From: Pseudomonas agarici
GTDB lineage: Bacteria > Pseudomonadota > Gammaproteobacteria > Pseudomonadales > Pseudomonadaceae
Direction: 5' to 3'
NCBI RefSeq assembly: GCF_900109755.1
Contig: NZ_FOAR01000006.1
Span: 62,001-126,000 of the forward strand
DNA: 64,000 nt
Part shown: in pieces, positions 44,322-54,047 of the stretch
Numbering within the stretch: position 1 is the stretch's first letter
How the letters are laid out: each line of letters starts with the position of its first letter
The notes under the pieces: generated by a model
What the model was told of the DNA's origin: nothing
Database searches by the model: none
Seen by the model: the letters and a program-made list of their open reading frames with translations, nothing else
Position numbers and translations under genes: made by a program

Positions 44322-46207
44322 CTAGCCGTGTAGGAAAGCCTGACACTCAGGCTGACATTGAGCTCCGTGATTGCCTAGATGAACAGCCAGCGAGGTCTTT
44401 CGTCATGGTCGCCGGCGCTGGTGCTGGTAAAACCACGTCACTAATAAAAGCGCTCCAACATCTTGCTGTCACCCGTGGATCAGCTTTACGTCGAGCGGGT
44501 CAAAAAATTGCGTGCGTTACCTACACCGAAGTCGCAGTGTGTGAGATCTGGGGAGATGTGGGAAACGCGCCACTTTTCCACGTTTCGACTATCCATAGCT
44601 TTTTGTGGTCAGTAATTAGTCAGTTTCAGGTCGATATTCGGCATTGGGTTGCTGATCGAATTCGCGAAAAAATCTCGGTAAAACAAGAACACCACGATAA
44701 GCCCAGAACACAACAAAGAACCAAAGACCGCCTTATTCTGGAGATTGCTGAGCTAGAAGTTGAGATGGCTTGTTTAGACCGGGTGCCACAGTTTACCTAC
44801 GGAATGGGAAGTGACTACGTTGCCGGTGTATTGGGCCACGACGATATTCTGAAGTTGGCTCCTGCCTGCATCGAAACTCATCCGCTCTTGCGCCAGCTTA
44901 TCGCTAACCGCTTTCCTTATATTTTCGTGGATGAAAGTCAAGATACCAACCCGATTGTGGTTGAGGCATTAAGGTGTATCGCTGTCGAGCAACCAAATAT
45001 CTGTGTTGGTTTTTTTGGCGATCCAATGCAGAAAATCTACATGACTGGCGCAGGACCGATAGTACTTGAACATAGCTGGCGCGAGATCAACAAACCTGAG
45101 AACTTTCGATGCCCAACCTCGGTTCTTGATGTTGTGAATGCGATTCGCGCATCCGGTGATGGCCTTGAGCAAACTCGCGGTCGGACTATCGAAGTGGATG
45201 GAGTATTTCAGCCTGTCGTCGGGTCGGCCCAGATTTTCGTGCTTCCAGCAGATGAACACCGGACTGAGCGCCTGGACGCTATCCGACGGTGGTTGCGACA
45301 GGCTACCGATGATCCATTATGGTTGAGTGACAATACTGACGCGGATGTCCGTTTGCTTGTTCTAGTCCATCGAATGGCTGCTGCACGCTTGGGGTTCCAC
45401 AACCTCTATGCTGCGCTGCACGATCAGGCGCCCGATAGTCTGAAAAGTGGCCTTGAGGACGGCAGTGCGTGGCCTCTCCGAACGCTGCTAAAGATCATAC
45501 TCCCGATAGTCCTAGCGGCACGGGCAGGTGATCAATTTACGATTATGGATTACCTGAAGGCAGAGTGCCCATTGCTGCAACCCGAACGCATTCGTAACCA
45601 GGATGCCCCTACAATTCTTCAAACGCTTCAACACAGTGTGAATGTCCTAGTCGATATGCTTGGGGAAGAATCGAACGCGACAATCAAGGAAATCCTGATT
45701 CACGTTAGAGGGAGCGAAATGCTCTTGCTAGATGAGCGATTCAATCCATTTCTTGAGCCAGAGCCAGCCGATGACGGTAGCAGCGGATTCAAAAATTTGG
45801 TCGCTTTCTTAGAATGTAGAGCAACCGAACTTTGGGGGTATCGAAAATATATCGAGGAGGAGTCTCCCTTCGCGACGCAGCAAGGTGTGAAGGGGGCGCA
45901 GTTCGAGCGTGTCCTTGTGATCTTGGATGAGGAGGAGGGCTCGCATAGCCATTTCTCGTATGGAAAATACTTTGGATTTGTTCCCCTATCTGAGAGGGAC
46001 GAGGAGAACATTGAAGCCGGAATTGACTCAGTCCTGGACCGTACGCGAAGGCTCTTCTATGTTTGCTGTTCCCGTGCAGTGAAGGATTTGGCGGTTGTAA
46101 TCTTCACTCCAGAGGTCGCTCAAGCTCGTGCTGCAATTGAGCGGGTGGGCCTATTTCCACCGAATGCGATATTTGGGCTTGAGGAGCTTCGCGCGGCGTC
46201 AAATTGA
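44318..46207 (+). CDS. UvrD/PcrA-like helicase (GajB-like)
   Basis: A 629-residue superfamily 1 helicase. Motif I is GAGAGKTTSLIKAL, motif II is YIFVDESQDTNP, motif III is FFGDPMQKIY, and later motifs include HRMAAARLGF and FYVCCSRAVKDLAV near the C-terminus. It is co-translated with the OLD nuclease gene by a 4-bp overlap. In Gabija, GajB associates with GajA to form the active antiphage complex. Confidence 0.8.
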   Translation: MTSRVGKPDTQADIELRDCLDEQPARSFVMVAGAGAGKTTSLIKALQHLAVTRGSALRRAGQKIACVTYTEVAVCEIWGDVGNAPLFHVSTIHSFLWSVISQFQVDIRHWVADRIREKISVKQEHHDKPRTQQRTKDRLILEIAELEVEMACLDRVPQFTYGMGSDYVAGVLGHDDILKLAPACIETHPLLRQLIANRFPYIFVDESQDTNPIVVEALRCIAVEQPNICVGFFGDPMQKIYMTGAGPIVLEHSWREINKPENFRCPTSVLDVVNAIRASGDGLEQTRGRTIEVDGVFQPVVGSAQIFVLPADEHRTERLDAIRRWLRQATDDPLWLSDNTDADVRLLVLVHRMAAARLGFHNLYAALHDQAPDSLKSGLEDGSAWPLRTLLKIILPIVLAARAGDQFTIMDYLKAECPLLQPERIRNQDAPTILQTLQHSVNVLVDMLGEESNATIKEILIHVRGSEMLLLDERFNPFLEPEPADDGSSGFKNLVAFLECRATELWGYRKYIEEESPFATQQGVKGAQFERVLVILDEEEGSHSHFSYGKYFGFVPLSERDEENIEAGIDSVLDRTRRLFYVCCSRAVKDLAVVIFTPEVAQARAAIERVGLFPPNAIFGLEELRAASN

Positions 46208-46331
46208 TGTGATGTGGCTAGCGCCCCTTATGTGCACAACGTTCCGTTGCAGCACGGGGTGCTTGTAAATACGAGCCAAGGGGCGTCGAAATATTTCTAA
46301 CCTACGCATAGGCGGGATATCTGGAGGATCA

Positions 46332-46760
46332 ATGGTCGACCTCCGCTCCACAGAACAGCGACGCAAAATCATGCAATCCGTCGGAACCGTTGACACCGGC
46401 CCGGAAATGGTCGTACGTAGAGTCCTCCACGCCATGGGCTATCGGTACAGGTTGCACCGGAAGGATTTGCCCGGAAAACCAGATATCGTTTTTGCGAAAA
46501 AAAGTAAGATCATTTTTGTTCACGGCTGCTTTTGGCATGGGCATGCTTGCCCAAAGGGACGCCTACCCAAAAGCCGCTTGGAGTACTGGGAACCTAAAAT
46601 TGATCGTAATCGCCACCGGGATCGCTGTACCGAGGATGCCCTTCGTCTCAGGGGGTGGGACGTTTTGACCGTATGGCAGTGCGAGCTCAAGGATCTTCAC
46701 TCCTTGCGGTGTCGTTTGTCGGCGTTCCTTGGTCCTTGCAAAAAACCGATCGACATCTGA
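46332..46760 (+). CDS. Very short patch repair endonuclease (Vsr)
   Basis: A 142-residue Vsr-type endonuclease that nicks next to T:G mismatches made when 5-methylcytosine deaminates. Motifs seen are MQSVGTVDTGPEMVVRR, GKPDIVF, VHGCFWHGHACPKGRLPKS and the EYWEPKI block. The next gene encodes a cytosine-5 methyltransferase, the expected partner, and Vsr repairs the damage caused by its methylation. Confidence 0.9.
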   Translation: MVDLRSTEQRRKIMQSVGTVDTGPEMVVRRVLHAMGYRYRLHRKDLPGKPDIVFAKKSKIIFVHGCFWHGHACPKGRLPKSRLEYWEPKIDRNRHRDRCTEDALRLRGWDVLTVWQCELKDLHSLRCRLSAFLGPCKKPIDI

Positions 46761-46828
46761 TCCAGAATCGCGTAAATTCCACGCCTCGTATGAAGGCGAA
46801 GGTTTTTCTCGCCGAGGGAGGAATGCAG

Positions 46829-48130
46829 ATGACACGACCAATTGGAATAGATCTCTTTGCCGGGGCTGGTGGAATGTCCCTGGGCTTCGAGCAGGCAGGC
46901 TTTGACGTGGTAGCTGCCGTTGAGATCGACCCAATCCATGCTGCCGTCCACTCTTACAATTTCCCCAACTGTGTGGTGATTCCTCAGTCGGTATCCTCGT
47001 TAACTGCTGAGGATATTCGTGATGCGGCGAACATCGGCCGCCGAAACGTAGATATCGTCTTTGGTGGCGCGCCGTGCCAAGGCTTTAGCCTAATGGGGCA
47101 GCGCGCCCTTGACGATCCGCGTAACTCGTTGGTCAAAGACTTTGTTCGTATTGTCGTAGGCCTGGAATCCTCATATTTTGTTTTTGAGAACGTTAAAGGC
47201 ATTACGGTTGGCCGACATAAACAGTTTCTTGCTGAGCTCATCGAGGAGTTTCAGAGCAACGGCTATGACGTTCTGCCCTGGAGAGTACTCAATGCAGCAA
47301 ACTATGGCGTACCGCAGGAACGAGAGCGCTTGATTCTGATTGGGGCCAAGCGCGGACTAAGACTTCCTGAGTACCCGGAGCCGACAACTAGATCGCCTAG
47401 ATCCTCTCTGCTACTCGATGCACAGTTGCCAGAAGGACCGTCCTGCCAAGATGCTTTGGGAGATATTCCTGATGCAGAAGACTACGATGCGTTAATCGAA
47501 AGTGATTCAACAGCCGTCAAGTGGGGACGTCCGAGTGCCTATGCCAAAGTTCTTCGCGACATGGTTGCCGAGTCGACCTACTACGGCTACAAAAGAAACT
47601 GGAACAAAGAGCTACTAACAAGCAGCCTTCGCACGAATCATTCTGAAATATCTCGTGCTCGATTTGCGTCAACAGAGATGGGCCAAGTAGAGCCTACCTC
47701 TCGATTCTTTAAGCTGCACGCTAACGGGGTGTCTAACACGCTTCGTGCGGGCACTGATTCTGCCCGGGGCGCATTCACAAGCCCTAGACCCATCCACTAT
47801 AAGTACCCGCGCTGCATCACCGTGCGAGAAATGCTTCGTCTACATGGATTCCCTGACTGGTTTCGCACGCATGTAACGAAATGGCATGGTGCGAGACAGG
47901 TCGGGAACGCTGTTCCTCCTCCACTGGCTCGAGCAGTCGCAGCAAGTATCATTGACGCTATTGGCTGGGTACCCTCCAGTCCTACCGGGGCTATTTTGAT
48001 GGGGGATGAGCGACTGCTTTCCATGGACATGGGGCAGGCCTCTCGCCATTTCGAAATCAATGTTCCAATCAAGCAGCGAGATCGCAAGGGAACGCCAAAA
48101 CCTAGGCAGTCAGTCACTCAGCCCGCGTAG
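46829..48130 (+). CDS. DNA (cytosine-5) methyltransferase
   Basis: A 433-residue C5 methyltransferase. Motif I is DLFAGAGGMSLGFEQAGF, motif IV is GGAPCQGFSLMG with the catalytic Cys, motif VI is FENVKG, motif VIII is NAANYGVPQERERLILIG, and motif X is RQVGNAVPPPLA. I chose the ATG at 46829 because GGGAGGA lies six bases before it. It abuts the convergent restriction-like gene, and with Vsr it forms a type II system. The recognition site cannot be read from the sequence. Confidence 0.9.
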   Translation: MTRPIGIDLFAGAGGMSLGFEQAGFDVVAAVEIDPIHAAVHSYNFPNCVVIPQSVSSLTAEDIRDAANIGRRNVDIVFGGAPCQGFSLMGQRALDDPRNSLVKDFVRIVVGLESSYFVFENVKGITVGRHKQFLAELIEEFQSNGYDVLPWRVLNAANYGVPQERERLILIGAKRGLRLPEYPEPTTRSPRSSLLLDAQLPEGPSCQDALGDIPDAEDYDALIESDSTAVKWGRPSAYAKVLRDMVAESTYYGYKRNWNKELLTSSLRTNHSEISRARFASTEMGQVEPTSRFFKLHANGVSNTLRAGTDSARGAFTSPRPIHYKYPRCITVREMLRLHGFPDWFRTHVTKWHGARQVGNAVPPPLARAVAASIIDAIGWVPSSPTGAILMGDERLLSMDMGQASRHFEINVPIKQRDRKGTPKPRQSVTQPA

Positions 48131-48985
48131 TTAAATGCCCTTTACCTTCGGCTGAAGCACGAACATAGCGTCTCGATGGAATGTTGGGACGCTAAACTGA
48201 CCTAACGAATCCCTGGTCACTGCTGCGAATTCGACCACATAAATCCCTTTGTTTCTGATCGCTGCAATGGCTACAGGGATGACGAGATCAGTATCAGTCG
48301 ACTCGAAAGCGGCTATCACCTGACGGCCAATTTGTTCAGTTAAAATGCGTTGATTACCTTGTTTAGCTTCCACGGTAATGAGTACTTCAGACTGTTTTCC
48401 ATCAGGTGCGGCGCGCAGCGCTCGGAATAGTGCATCTATCTGAACCTTTCTCAGTTTGATGTCCATTTGAAGGTGCGTGAGCTCCAACGCATCAATCTGG
48501 CTGCTCGCTGCATTAGCAAAGTGGCTCTCGATGATTCGTAGGTTCACGGCTACTTGAAGCAGCCATGATTCATCTGTACGACCTAGCGCTTTCGACGCCA
48601 GAGGTAGGCTGAGGCTTTGCACCGGGAAGCTTGGCGTAGAGTCAGATGGAAGAAAATCTTCGTCGAGGCTGTCAAGGGCACCAGCTATCCCGTGAACAAA
48701 CTCGAAAATTGCTCCATCACCTGTCCTTTGGACCCCGCCGATCTCCAAATCCTTCAGTCGTTGCGGCCAAATCTTCGAGGCGCTTTTACCCCTGACAATG
48801 TCCTTCATGAAATTAAACGGGTTGCCGTCTAGCTTCATTTTGATGCCGTGGTGCTCTGCGCAGTAGCGTTTCGCGTCTTGGACGTCAGCTGCGCTAACGA
48901 GTGTGCGTGAAAACGTCTTGGTCCCCTCGTCGTAAAGCGTATCGAATATCCGTTCGATAATTATCGTTTTCTCGCTAACGGCCAT
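48131..48985 (-). CDS. Probable type II restriction endonuclease
   Basis: A 284-residue protein ending exactly where the methyltransferase ends, on the other strand. The stretch QIDALFRAL...VLITVEAKQGNQ is a plausible PD-(D/E)xK nuclease core: Asp then E-A-K, about residues 183-209. The following helix, TEQIGRQVIAAF, fits too. Position and core suggest the cognate restriction enzyme. I chose the ATG at 48985 (GGAG nine bases upstream). Confidence 0.65.
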   Translation of the reverse strand: MAVSEKTIIIERIFDTLYDEGTKTFSRTLVSAADVQDAKRYCAEHHGIKMKLDGNPFNFMKDIVRGKSASKIWPQRLKDLEIGGVQRTGDGAIFEFVHGIAGALDSLDEDFLPSDSTPSFPVQSLSLPLASKALGRTDESWLLQVAVNLRIIESHFANAASSQIDALELTHLQMDIKLRKVQIDALFRALRAAPDGKQSEVLITVEAKQGNQRILTEQIGRQVIAAFESTDTDLVIPVAIAAIRNKGIYVVEFAAVTRDSLGQFSVPTFHRDAMFVLQPKVKGI

Positions 48986-49472
48986 CCACCCATGCTCCAT
49001 CTAAAATCTAGGATGCGAGATGGTAGCAAGAAAGACCTAGACCGAGGTGGGTGTTGGCGCTGACGCCGAATTAACCCAGTGGTCGATGCCACGCTGATCC
49101 AACCAATCGGCAAAAATGCAGCACTGGTAATGGCTCACAAGGTAGGAGCTTGGGCATCAGAATTTCGGTGACTAGGACAATTTTGCGCTGGCGATAACAC
49201 TGTTTTCTCAGCTAACTCCCCCAGGATTCAAATGGGTCAATCTCTCGGCAGACTTGGCATTGGGGAGCAGCATTGGCAAGCCTGATCGAGATCGGACGCC
49301 GTGGGGTGAGGTGCTTCTAGTTATATAGCTATTATCTATCAATAAGTAATTATTAAGTGTGTTTTATCTATCTAGGCTAAGCAGTACCTACCTCAAGCTA
49401 GCGATAGGTCATCAGTTAAAAAGTACACAGAGCACCTACCTGATATGCAGACAACCAATCAGGTACATCATC
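48986..49472. other. Gap of about 490 bp
   Basis: I see no gene. It holds the promoters of the flanking divergent genes; AT-rich sequence around 49319-49375 could include the promoter for the Gp2-like gene. Confidence 0.35.
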
Positions 49473-50429
49473 ATGACCAAGCGCAATACCTATACCCACC
49501 TTTCCCAGTCCGACACCGCCATCCAGATCGAGCGACTCGTCCAGGCCATCGAGCAGCATGACAGCGCAGCATTCAGGTTCAGACAAACCCGTGCAGGTTA
49601 TGAACGAGTTGAGGAGACCAGGCTCTCCAGGTATTTCACTCACATCCGCCAGATGTTGGATTTGTTCGACGACCGAGTTGAATACCGCTACAGCGAGCAC
49701 CTGCAAGCGTTTAGGGAAGCATGCCAGGACATTGGGCTGGAACGTCGCCCTACCGGTCCTGTCTGCTTGAATGAAGAGGGTACGGCCTATCTCGACCATC
49801 ACCGCAGCATGAACGTCCTGGTCGCCCGGATCCGTCAGTTGACTCGTGAGCGATGGTATCTCCGCAGGAAGGATGACCTCCGCCTCCAGGCTAAGAAGCA
49901 GGAGATCCGAGTCTGTGACTACTCCGACGCTGTGGTTGATCGCTACTCACGCACCATCATCGTCAGGATCAATCTCTACTACCGTGCGGAAGCTCAAGCT
50001 AGGTTACGCGTCGAGCACGTGTTCGACGACCTGGATCGACTGATTGCGGAGCATGAGCGCAACCCGATCTTCAGCCATCTCATTGGCTACATCTGTGCGA
50101 TGGAACAGGGGGATCGAAATGATGGTAGGGGGTACCACATCCATGCGGCCTACTTCTTCAATGGCAACGAAGTGCGTGGAGACGTCTACAAGGCCCAGCA
50201 GATTGGTGAGTTATGGGAGCGAATCACTAGGGGGCAGGGCTACTTCGATAGCTGCAACCACGACAAGGAAAAGTACGGAGACGGGCGTGGTATCGGCATG
50301 ATCCTGCGGAGTGATCGAACGATCCGGCGGAATGTTCATAAAGCGGTGCGGTACCTAGTCAAGGACGCCCAGCATCTGCGGATGAAGCCGCTCCGTGGCA
50401 GATGCCTACGCAAAGGATTGCTAAGGTAG
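49473..50429 (+). CDS. Inovirus Gp2-like / YagK-YfjJ domain protein
   Basis: A 318-residue protein with the YagK/YfjJ C-terminal domain seen in inovirus Gp2 and in proteins of P4-like elements. The block IGYICAMEQGDRNDGRGYHIHA with its HxH suggests a HUH-like or metal-binding site, followed by GDVYKAQQIGELWERITRGQG. It may have a replication role. I chose the ATG at 49473; in-frame codons upstream from 49359 look like leader sequence. Confidence 0.65.
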   Translation: MTKRNTYTHLSQSDTAIQIERLVQAIEQHDSAAFRFRQTRAGYERVEETRLSRYFTHIRQMLDLFDDRVEYRYSEHLQAFREACQDIGLERRPTGPVCLNEEGTAYLDHHRSMNVLVARIRQLTRERWYLRRKDDLRLQAKKQEIRVCDYSDAVVDRYSRTIIVRINLYYRAEAQARLRVEHVFDDLDRLIAEHERNPIFSHLIGYICAMEQGDRNDGRGYHIHAAYFFNGNEVRGDVYKAQQIGELWERITRGQGYFDSCNHDKEKYGDGRGIGMILRSDRTIRRNVHKAVRYLVKDAQHLRMKPLRGRCLRKGLLR

Positions 50430-50762
50430 AAAATCCGGGGCGATTCACATCAAGGGGCTGGTTGCCGTTCTCTACCGGTCATCACCACAGCGGTAGCCGG
50501 TCAAGTCGAATGCAAACGGTTGGTCTGCATGGATGCAATTGACTCCTCAGTGGCAATCCTAAGGGTCAAGTCCATGCAGGTACGCAAAGAACGAACGGGC
50601 AATACTGAATGAGTCCAAATTGGTGGCAGGCGAAGCGGCATGAACACGGCTATGTACTTGGCCAAAAAATAAAAACTGAAATGAAGTCAATAGGGGGCGC
50701 ATGCCCCCTATGTAGGACTAGCAAGGCGACTGTTCAAACCTGCGTCGCAGTGCTCAGGTCAT
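50430..50762. other. Gap with a perfect palindrome at 50690-50711
   Basis: There is no gene I can support. The 22-bp palindrome has stem TAGGGGGC with loop GCAT. It may be a terminator for the leftward secreted-protein gene, although no T-run follows. Confidence 0.4.
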
Positions 50763-51551
50763 TTATTGCAACAGGTAACCCATCGGCTGGTCGTCTTTGT
50801 CGAAGCAGAGGATTGTTTCACAGTGGCCGCCTAGCTGGTCGGCATTCGATTCGCTTATGTCCGGTAGCCATTTACCCAGTTCGGCAATAGGGACTTTTTT
50901 GCTGTTGATGTAGCAATCGTCATCCATGCGTGGGTTGCACCAGGCAGTCTTGACGTCAGGCCATTTGGACTGGGCCGAGCTGGAAGGTGACTGAACCTTT
51001 GCCTGGGCGTTTCCCTTTTGAGCTTCCCAGGCGGCGTAGCCACCCTCATAACGCTTGTCGAAGGTCGAAACCAGTTCATTGTCCGGGACACCTGCATCTA
51101 AGTAGAGCTGCATGAGCTGGCTGCCGGCTTCTGCGTAGGACACTTGGCGAGAGACGTCGTTGCGGTAGGCAACTGGCTTGCCATCCGTACTGCTACCGAT
51201 CCGGTACCAGATCGAGATCAGGAACGGGATGTCCTGGCTCCACTCACCCACCATTGCGTTGCTCACACGGCACTTGCCACGTTGACACATGCTACTGATC
51301 TGGTTGTTGTAGTTGATGTCAACGCGACGGTTAGCGTCCCAGATCGGGATAGCGCGTGCGTTGGCCAGCCAAGTACAGTTCAAGATGGTCTGGCCAGTGT
51401 AAATCTTCTTCATGTTACATGGGATGGCTTCGGGGAGGCCCTTCAGTGAGGTCTCATCCGGGAAGAACAAGCCATTGCCTTCGTAATAGTCCACGGAGGC
51501 GGTGGCGTGAGCACAGAACGCGAGAAGGAGCATGCTGAGAATACGTTTCAT
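50763..51551 (-). CDS. Secreted Cys-containing protein of unknown function
   Basis: A 262-residue protein with a clear signal peptide (residues 1-18, ending ATA). The mature part has about eight Cys, probably forming disulfides in the periplasm (IPCNMKK, LNCTWLA, CQRGKCR, AWCNPRMDDDCY, HCETILCF). I do not recognise the family. It could be an exported factor of the element. Confidence 0.55.
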   Translation of the reverse strand: MKRILSMLLLAFCAHATASVDYYEGNGLFFPDETSLKGLPEAIPCNMKKIYTGQTILNCTWLANARAIPIWDANRRVDINYNNQISSMCQRGKCRVSNAMVGEWSQDIPFLISIWYRIGSSTDGKPVAYRNDVSRQVSYAEAGSQLMQLYLDAGVPDNELVSTFDKRYEGGYAAWEAQKGNAQAKVQSPSSSAQSKWPDVKTAWCNPRMDDDCYINSKKVPIAELGKWLPDISESNADQLGGHCETILCFDKDDQPMGYLLQ

Positions 51552-51600
51552 GGTTTATTTCTTACTGTGAAGGGTTTGACGAGGGGGCTGAGCAAAGCTG

Positions 51601-51954
51601 CTATTTCTTGTACGTGACCCTGAGCTTTTTATTGACGTAGTCTTTGAGGATTTCGTAGTCGGGGTTGTAAGTAACGAGCGCATGGCCCACACCTGCTACG
51701 GCCGTCAATGTTGCTATGGTCAATGTTGCAGGTGTTGTCAGGACGCTGAATACAGCACCAAGTGCGCCGCCCTGTACCACAGTACTTTTCACATCACTTG
51801 TGACTCGACACTTCAGTCCCAGACTTTCAATCTTGGTTTCGACAAGATTAATACCTGCCATGAAATTGCCCCTGAGGCCATGGATCTCGAAGCACGCTTT
51901 GCTCTTCACGAGACCTTCAATTTGCGCTTCATTCAGACCGGTTACGACGATCAT
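51601..51954 (-). CDS. Small protein with a hydrophobic segment, unknown
   Basis: A 117-residue protein with a soluble N-terminal half (MIVVTGLNEAQIEGLVKSK) and a hydrophobic region (residues 70-95, LGAVFSVLTTPATLTIATLT). The C-terminus is basic. I chose the ATG at 51954. It is probably cotranscribed with the secreted-protein gene downstream. Function unknown. Confidence 0.5.
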   Translation of the reverse strand: MIVVTGLNEAQIEGLVKSKACFEIHGLRGNFMAGINLVETKIESLGLKCRVTSDVKSTVVQGGALGAVFSVLTTPATLTIATLTAVAGVGHALVTYNPDYEILKDYVNKKLRVTYKK

Positions 51955-52092
51955 GGATTTCTGAGCTCCCTGCAAGAGATAGTGGTTTAGAGAAAAAGTC
52001 GCATATCAACTTTTTGGGTTGAGTCTCGGTTTGGGAGGTCCTTCATGTCAATAGGTTGATCGCCAACTATCCAGGTTGAACTGGAGGGTGGC

Positions 52093-52440
52093 ATGTCAAA
52101 AACCGAATCGAAGCAACTGGCGGAGATGGTGGGCCAAGCAATTGCTCGCCAGCGTGTTCGTTGCAAGCTGAGTCAGGAGCAGGTCGCCGAGAGGCTTGGG
52201 ATTGGCAGTGAGGCGGTTTCGCGCATCGAGCGCGGGATCGTGATGCCCAACGTCGAGCGATTGGTGGAGTTAGCGAACGTTTTTGGTTGTCAGACAGCCG
52301 ACTTGCTGACCGAGGGAAGTTCACGTCCGGAAGATCAGGCGCGCCGGCTTTACGATCTGTTGTCGACGCTGGACACGAGCGACCGTACGCTCGTCATGGG
52401 CATGGTGGAAGGGCTTGTTGAGCGTCTCGGTCGTGGCTGA
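52093..52440 (+). CDS. XRE-family helix-turn-helix regulator
   Basis: A 115-residue regulator with an N-terminal HTH: LSQEQVAERLGIGSEAVSRIERG (about residues 25-47). The C-terminal half is short and helical. It diverges from the hypothetical gene at 51601-51954 and could repress element genes. Confidence 0.8.
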   Translation: MSKTESKQLAEMVGQAIARQRVRCKLSQEQVAERLGIGSEAVSRIERGIVMPNVERLVELANVFGCQTADLLTEGSSRPEDQARRLYDLLSTLDTSDRTLVMGMVEGLVERLGRG

Positions 52441-52449
52441 GCAGCGGTT

Positions 52450-52764
52450 TCACGGCGGCAGAGACGCTTGCTCTGCGGCGTCCTCGTCGAAGAGCGCGCC
52501 GCAACGCAGGCATAAACAATCGAACCCCGCGAACTGATACTTTCCGACATCTTCAGCAACTCGCAGCGCTGATGGGTAGGCTGGAGCGATAGCGGCCAGC
52601 CCGTTCAGGAGTGAGTTGTATCTGGGACGGTCCTGCGGGCTCTCATGCGTGTTCTGAGCTCCCCGTACTGCTCCATCGGCCAGGCCGAATAGCAAGGCAA
52701 TGCCCCTTGCGGCCTCCAGGGTGAGGACGGCTTGGGAGTCGCAGATCAAACACTGTCTGATCAT
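52450..52764 (-). CDS. Small zinc-ribbon-like protein, unknown
   Basis: A 104-residue protein with CLICD near the N-terminus and CLCLRCGALF near residue 86, so two CxxC pairs far apart that could form a zinc ribbon. No family recognised. Confidence 0.5.
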   Translation of the reverse strand: MIRQCLICDSQAVLTLEAARGIALLFGLADGAVRGAQNTHESPQDRPRYNSLLNGLAAIAPAYPSALRVAEDVGKYQFAGFDCLCLRCGALFDEDAAEQASLPP

Positions 52765-52813
52765 CGTTCATTCTCCTAATGGGTGAGTGTGGCTATGCGC
52801 TGTCTGGCCACCG

Positions 52814-53020
52814 TTACGTGGCAGCGTTTTTGCTGGGATTGCTCTGGATCGATGCGCTCAACACCTTAAGCAGGCGATTCAGAATCCAGCACGCCAGCAG
52901 TACGCCGACCAGCAGTGGCGGGAAACGCAACATCAACACAATGCTTACGACCAACGTGCCGGCTGCCGCCAACGCGCCAATGAACGCAAACAGGCAAAGC
53001 AGAAATCGCAGTAGGGTCAT
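52814..53020 (-). CDS. Small membrane protein, unknown
   Basis: A 68-residue protein with two hydrophobic segments (about residues 4-30 and 34-50) and a short soluble tail. It lies just after the RDF-like gene on the same strand. Function unknown. Confidence 0.45.
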   Translation of the reverse strand: MTLLRFLLCLFAFIGALAAAGTLVVSIVLMLRFPPLLVGVLLACWILNRLLKVLSASIQSNPSKNAAT

Positions 53021-53062
53021 TTCGGGCCTCCAAAGTCTTCCTGAAGTCAGGCAGGTGCTAGG

Positions 53063-53959
53063 TCAATGAGTTTGAGTGGCGAGCGCTTCGAGCTTGTCGG
53101 CCAAAGCGTTGGAGTAGGTTTGTGGTGCTTTGCATAGTTCCGTGGCGGCGGTTGCATCCGGGCTTGAAAAGAACTCTTCAATCACAGCGCCGCTGTCTTC
53201 CTCATTGTCCTCAAAAGCGCCGTTGCTAAAGCCTCGACGTGCCGCCACATCCAACGCTACCTGATCAAATCCCGCTGATTGCCGTTGGGTCTCAAGTTCG
53301 TTGGCAGACTGCAGCATCTCTGCGATGTCCATGCCGCCGCGCACGGTCAGGTCGACGTAGAAAATCGGTGTGCCATGACTCTGTCGTGTCGACTTGCCAC
53401 GCAGGCGCAACTCCAGCGGTAGGCAGGCCAAGCGGTTGCCCGAGATAGCCTGGAAGTAATGCAGGCGAGCGGCCAGGGTGCGGATGCTGTTGAAGCCGGT
53501 AGTGCGGAACACGAAACTGCCGAGTGGATCGTCATCACCGATTAGCACGTTCAACCGGCCATAGGGCCTGCAGGCTCCGCCTTTGGCTAATGAACAAACA
53601 TCCGGCGAGGGGCAGGGCAGTGATTGCATACCGTCCTGCGTGACACGTTTACAGGCCTCGCCATTGCCGACACACAGCGGTCGTCCAGACTGGCGGTCGA
53701 ACAGGGTGTAGTCGGCCCGGAAATTCAGCTCCGGTTCGTTGAACAGAAGACGTACCGGGATGCTGCGCAGCTTGTCTTCCTTACTCTGGCGCAGTTCGTC
53801 GTTGAGTGGGTGTAGTAGCCAGCCATCCCTACTTTGTACCTGGGATGTAATGGTGAACTGATCATCTTTCTCCGGTAGGCGCTTGCCGTTTCTCTCGACG
53901 ATTTTGCCGATGGAGATGCGTCCGAGCACAGGGGGTGTCAGGGCTAAGCCTTTCAACAT
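53063..53959 (-). CDS. Recombination-directionality-factor-like protein
   Basis: A 298-residue protein of the family annotated as a hydrolase or metal-binding protein, proposed to be a recombination directionality factor in mobile elements. A Cys cluster (NGEACKRV, PCPSPDVC, GGACRPYG) could bind metal. It is the first of three phage-like genes in a row on this strand, with YqaJ and DUF932. Family call is by resemblance. Confidence 0.6.
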   Translation of the reverse strand: MLKGLALTPPVLGRISIGKIVERNGKRLPEKDDQFTITSQVQSRDGWLLHPLNDELRQSKEDKLRSIPVRLLFNEPELNFRADYTLFDRQSGRPLCVGNGEACKRVTQDGMQSLPCPSPDVCSLAKGGACRPYGRLNVLIGDDDPLGSFVFRTTGFNSIRTLAARLHYFQAISGNRLACLPLELRLRGKSTRQSHGTPIFYVDLTVRGGMDIAEMLQSANELETQRQSAGFDQVALDVAARRGFSNGAFEDNEEDSGAVIEEFFSSPDATAATELCKAPQTYSNALADKLEALATQTH

Positions 53960-54047
53960 GATGGTTCTCCTGGAAATGAAAAAAGGCCAGCCACGCAGCG
54001 CGAACTGAATGGACTGGCCAAGGGGAGAGAATTGGGGAATAGCGGAG

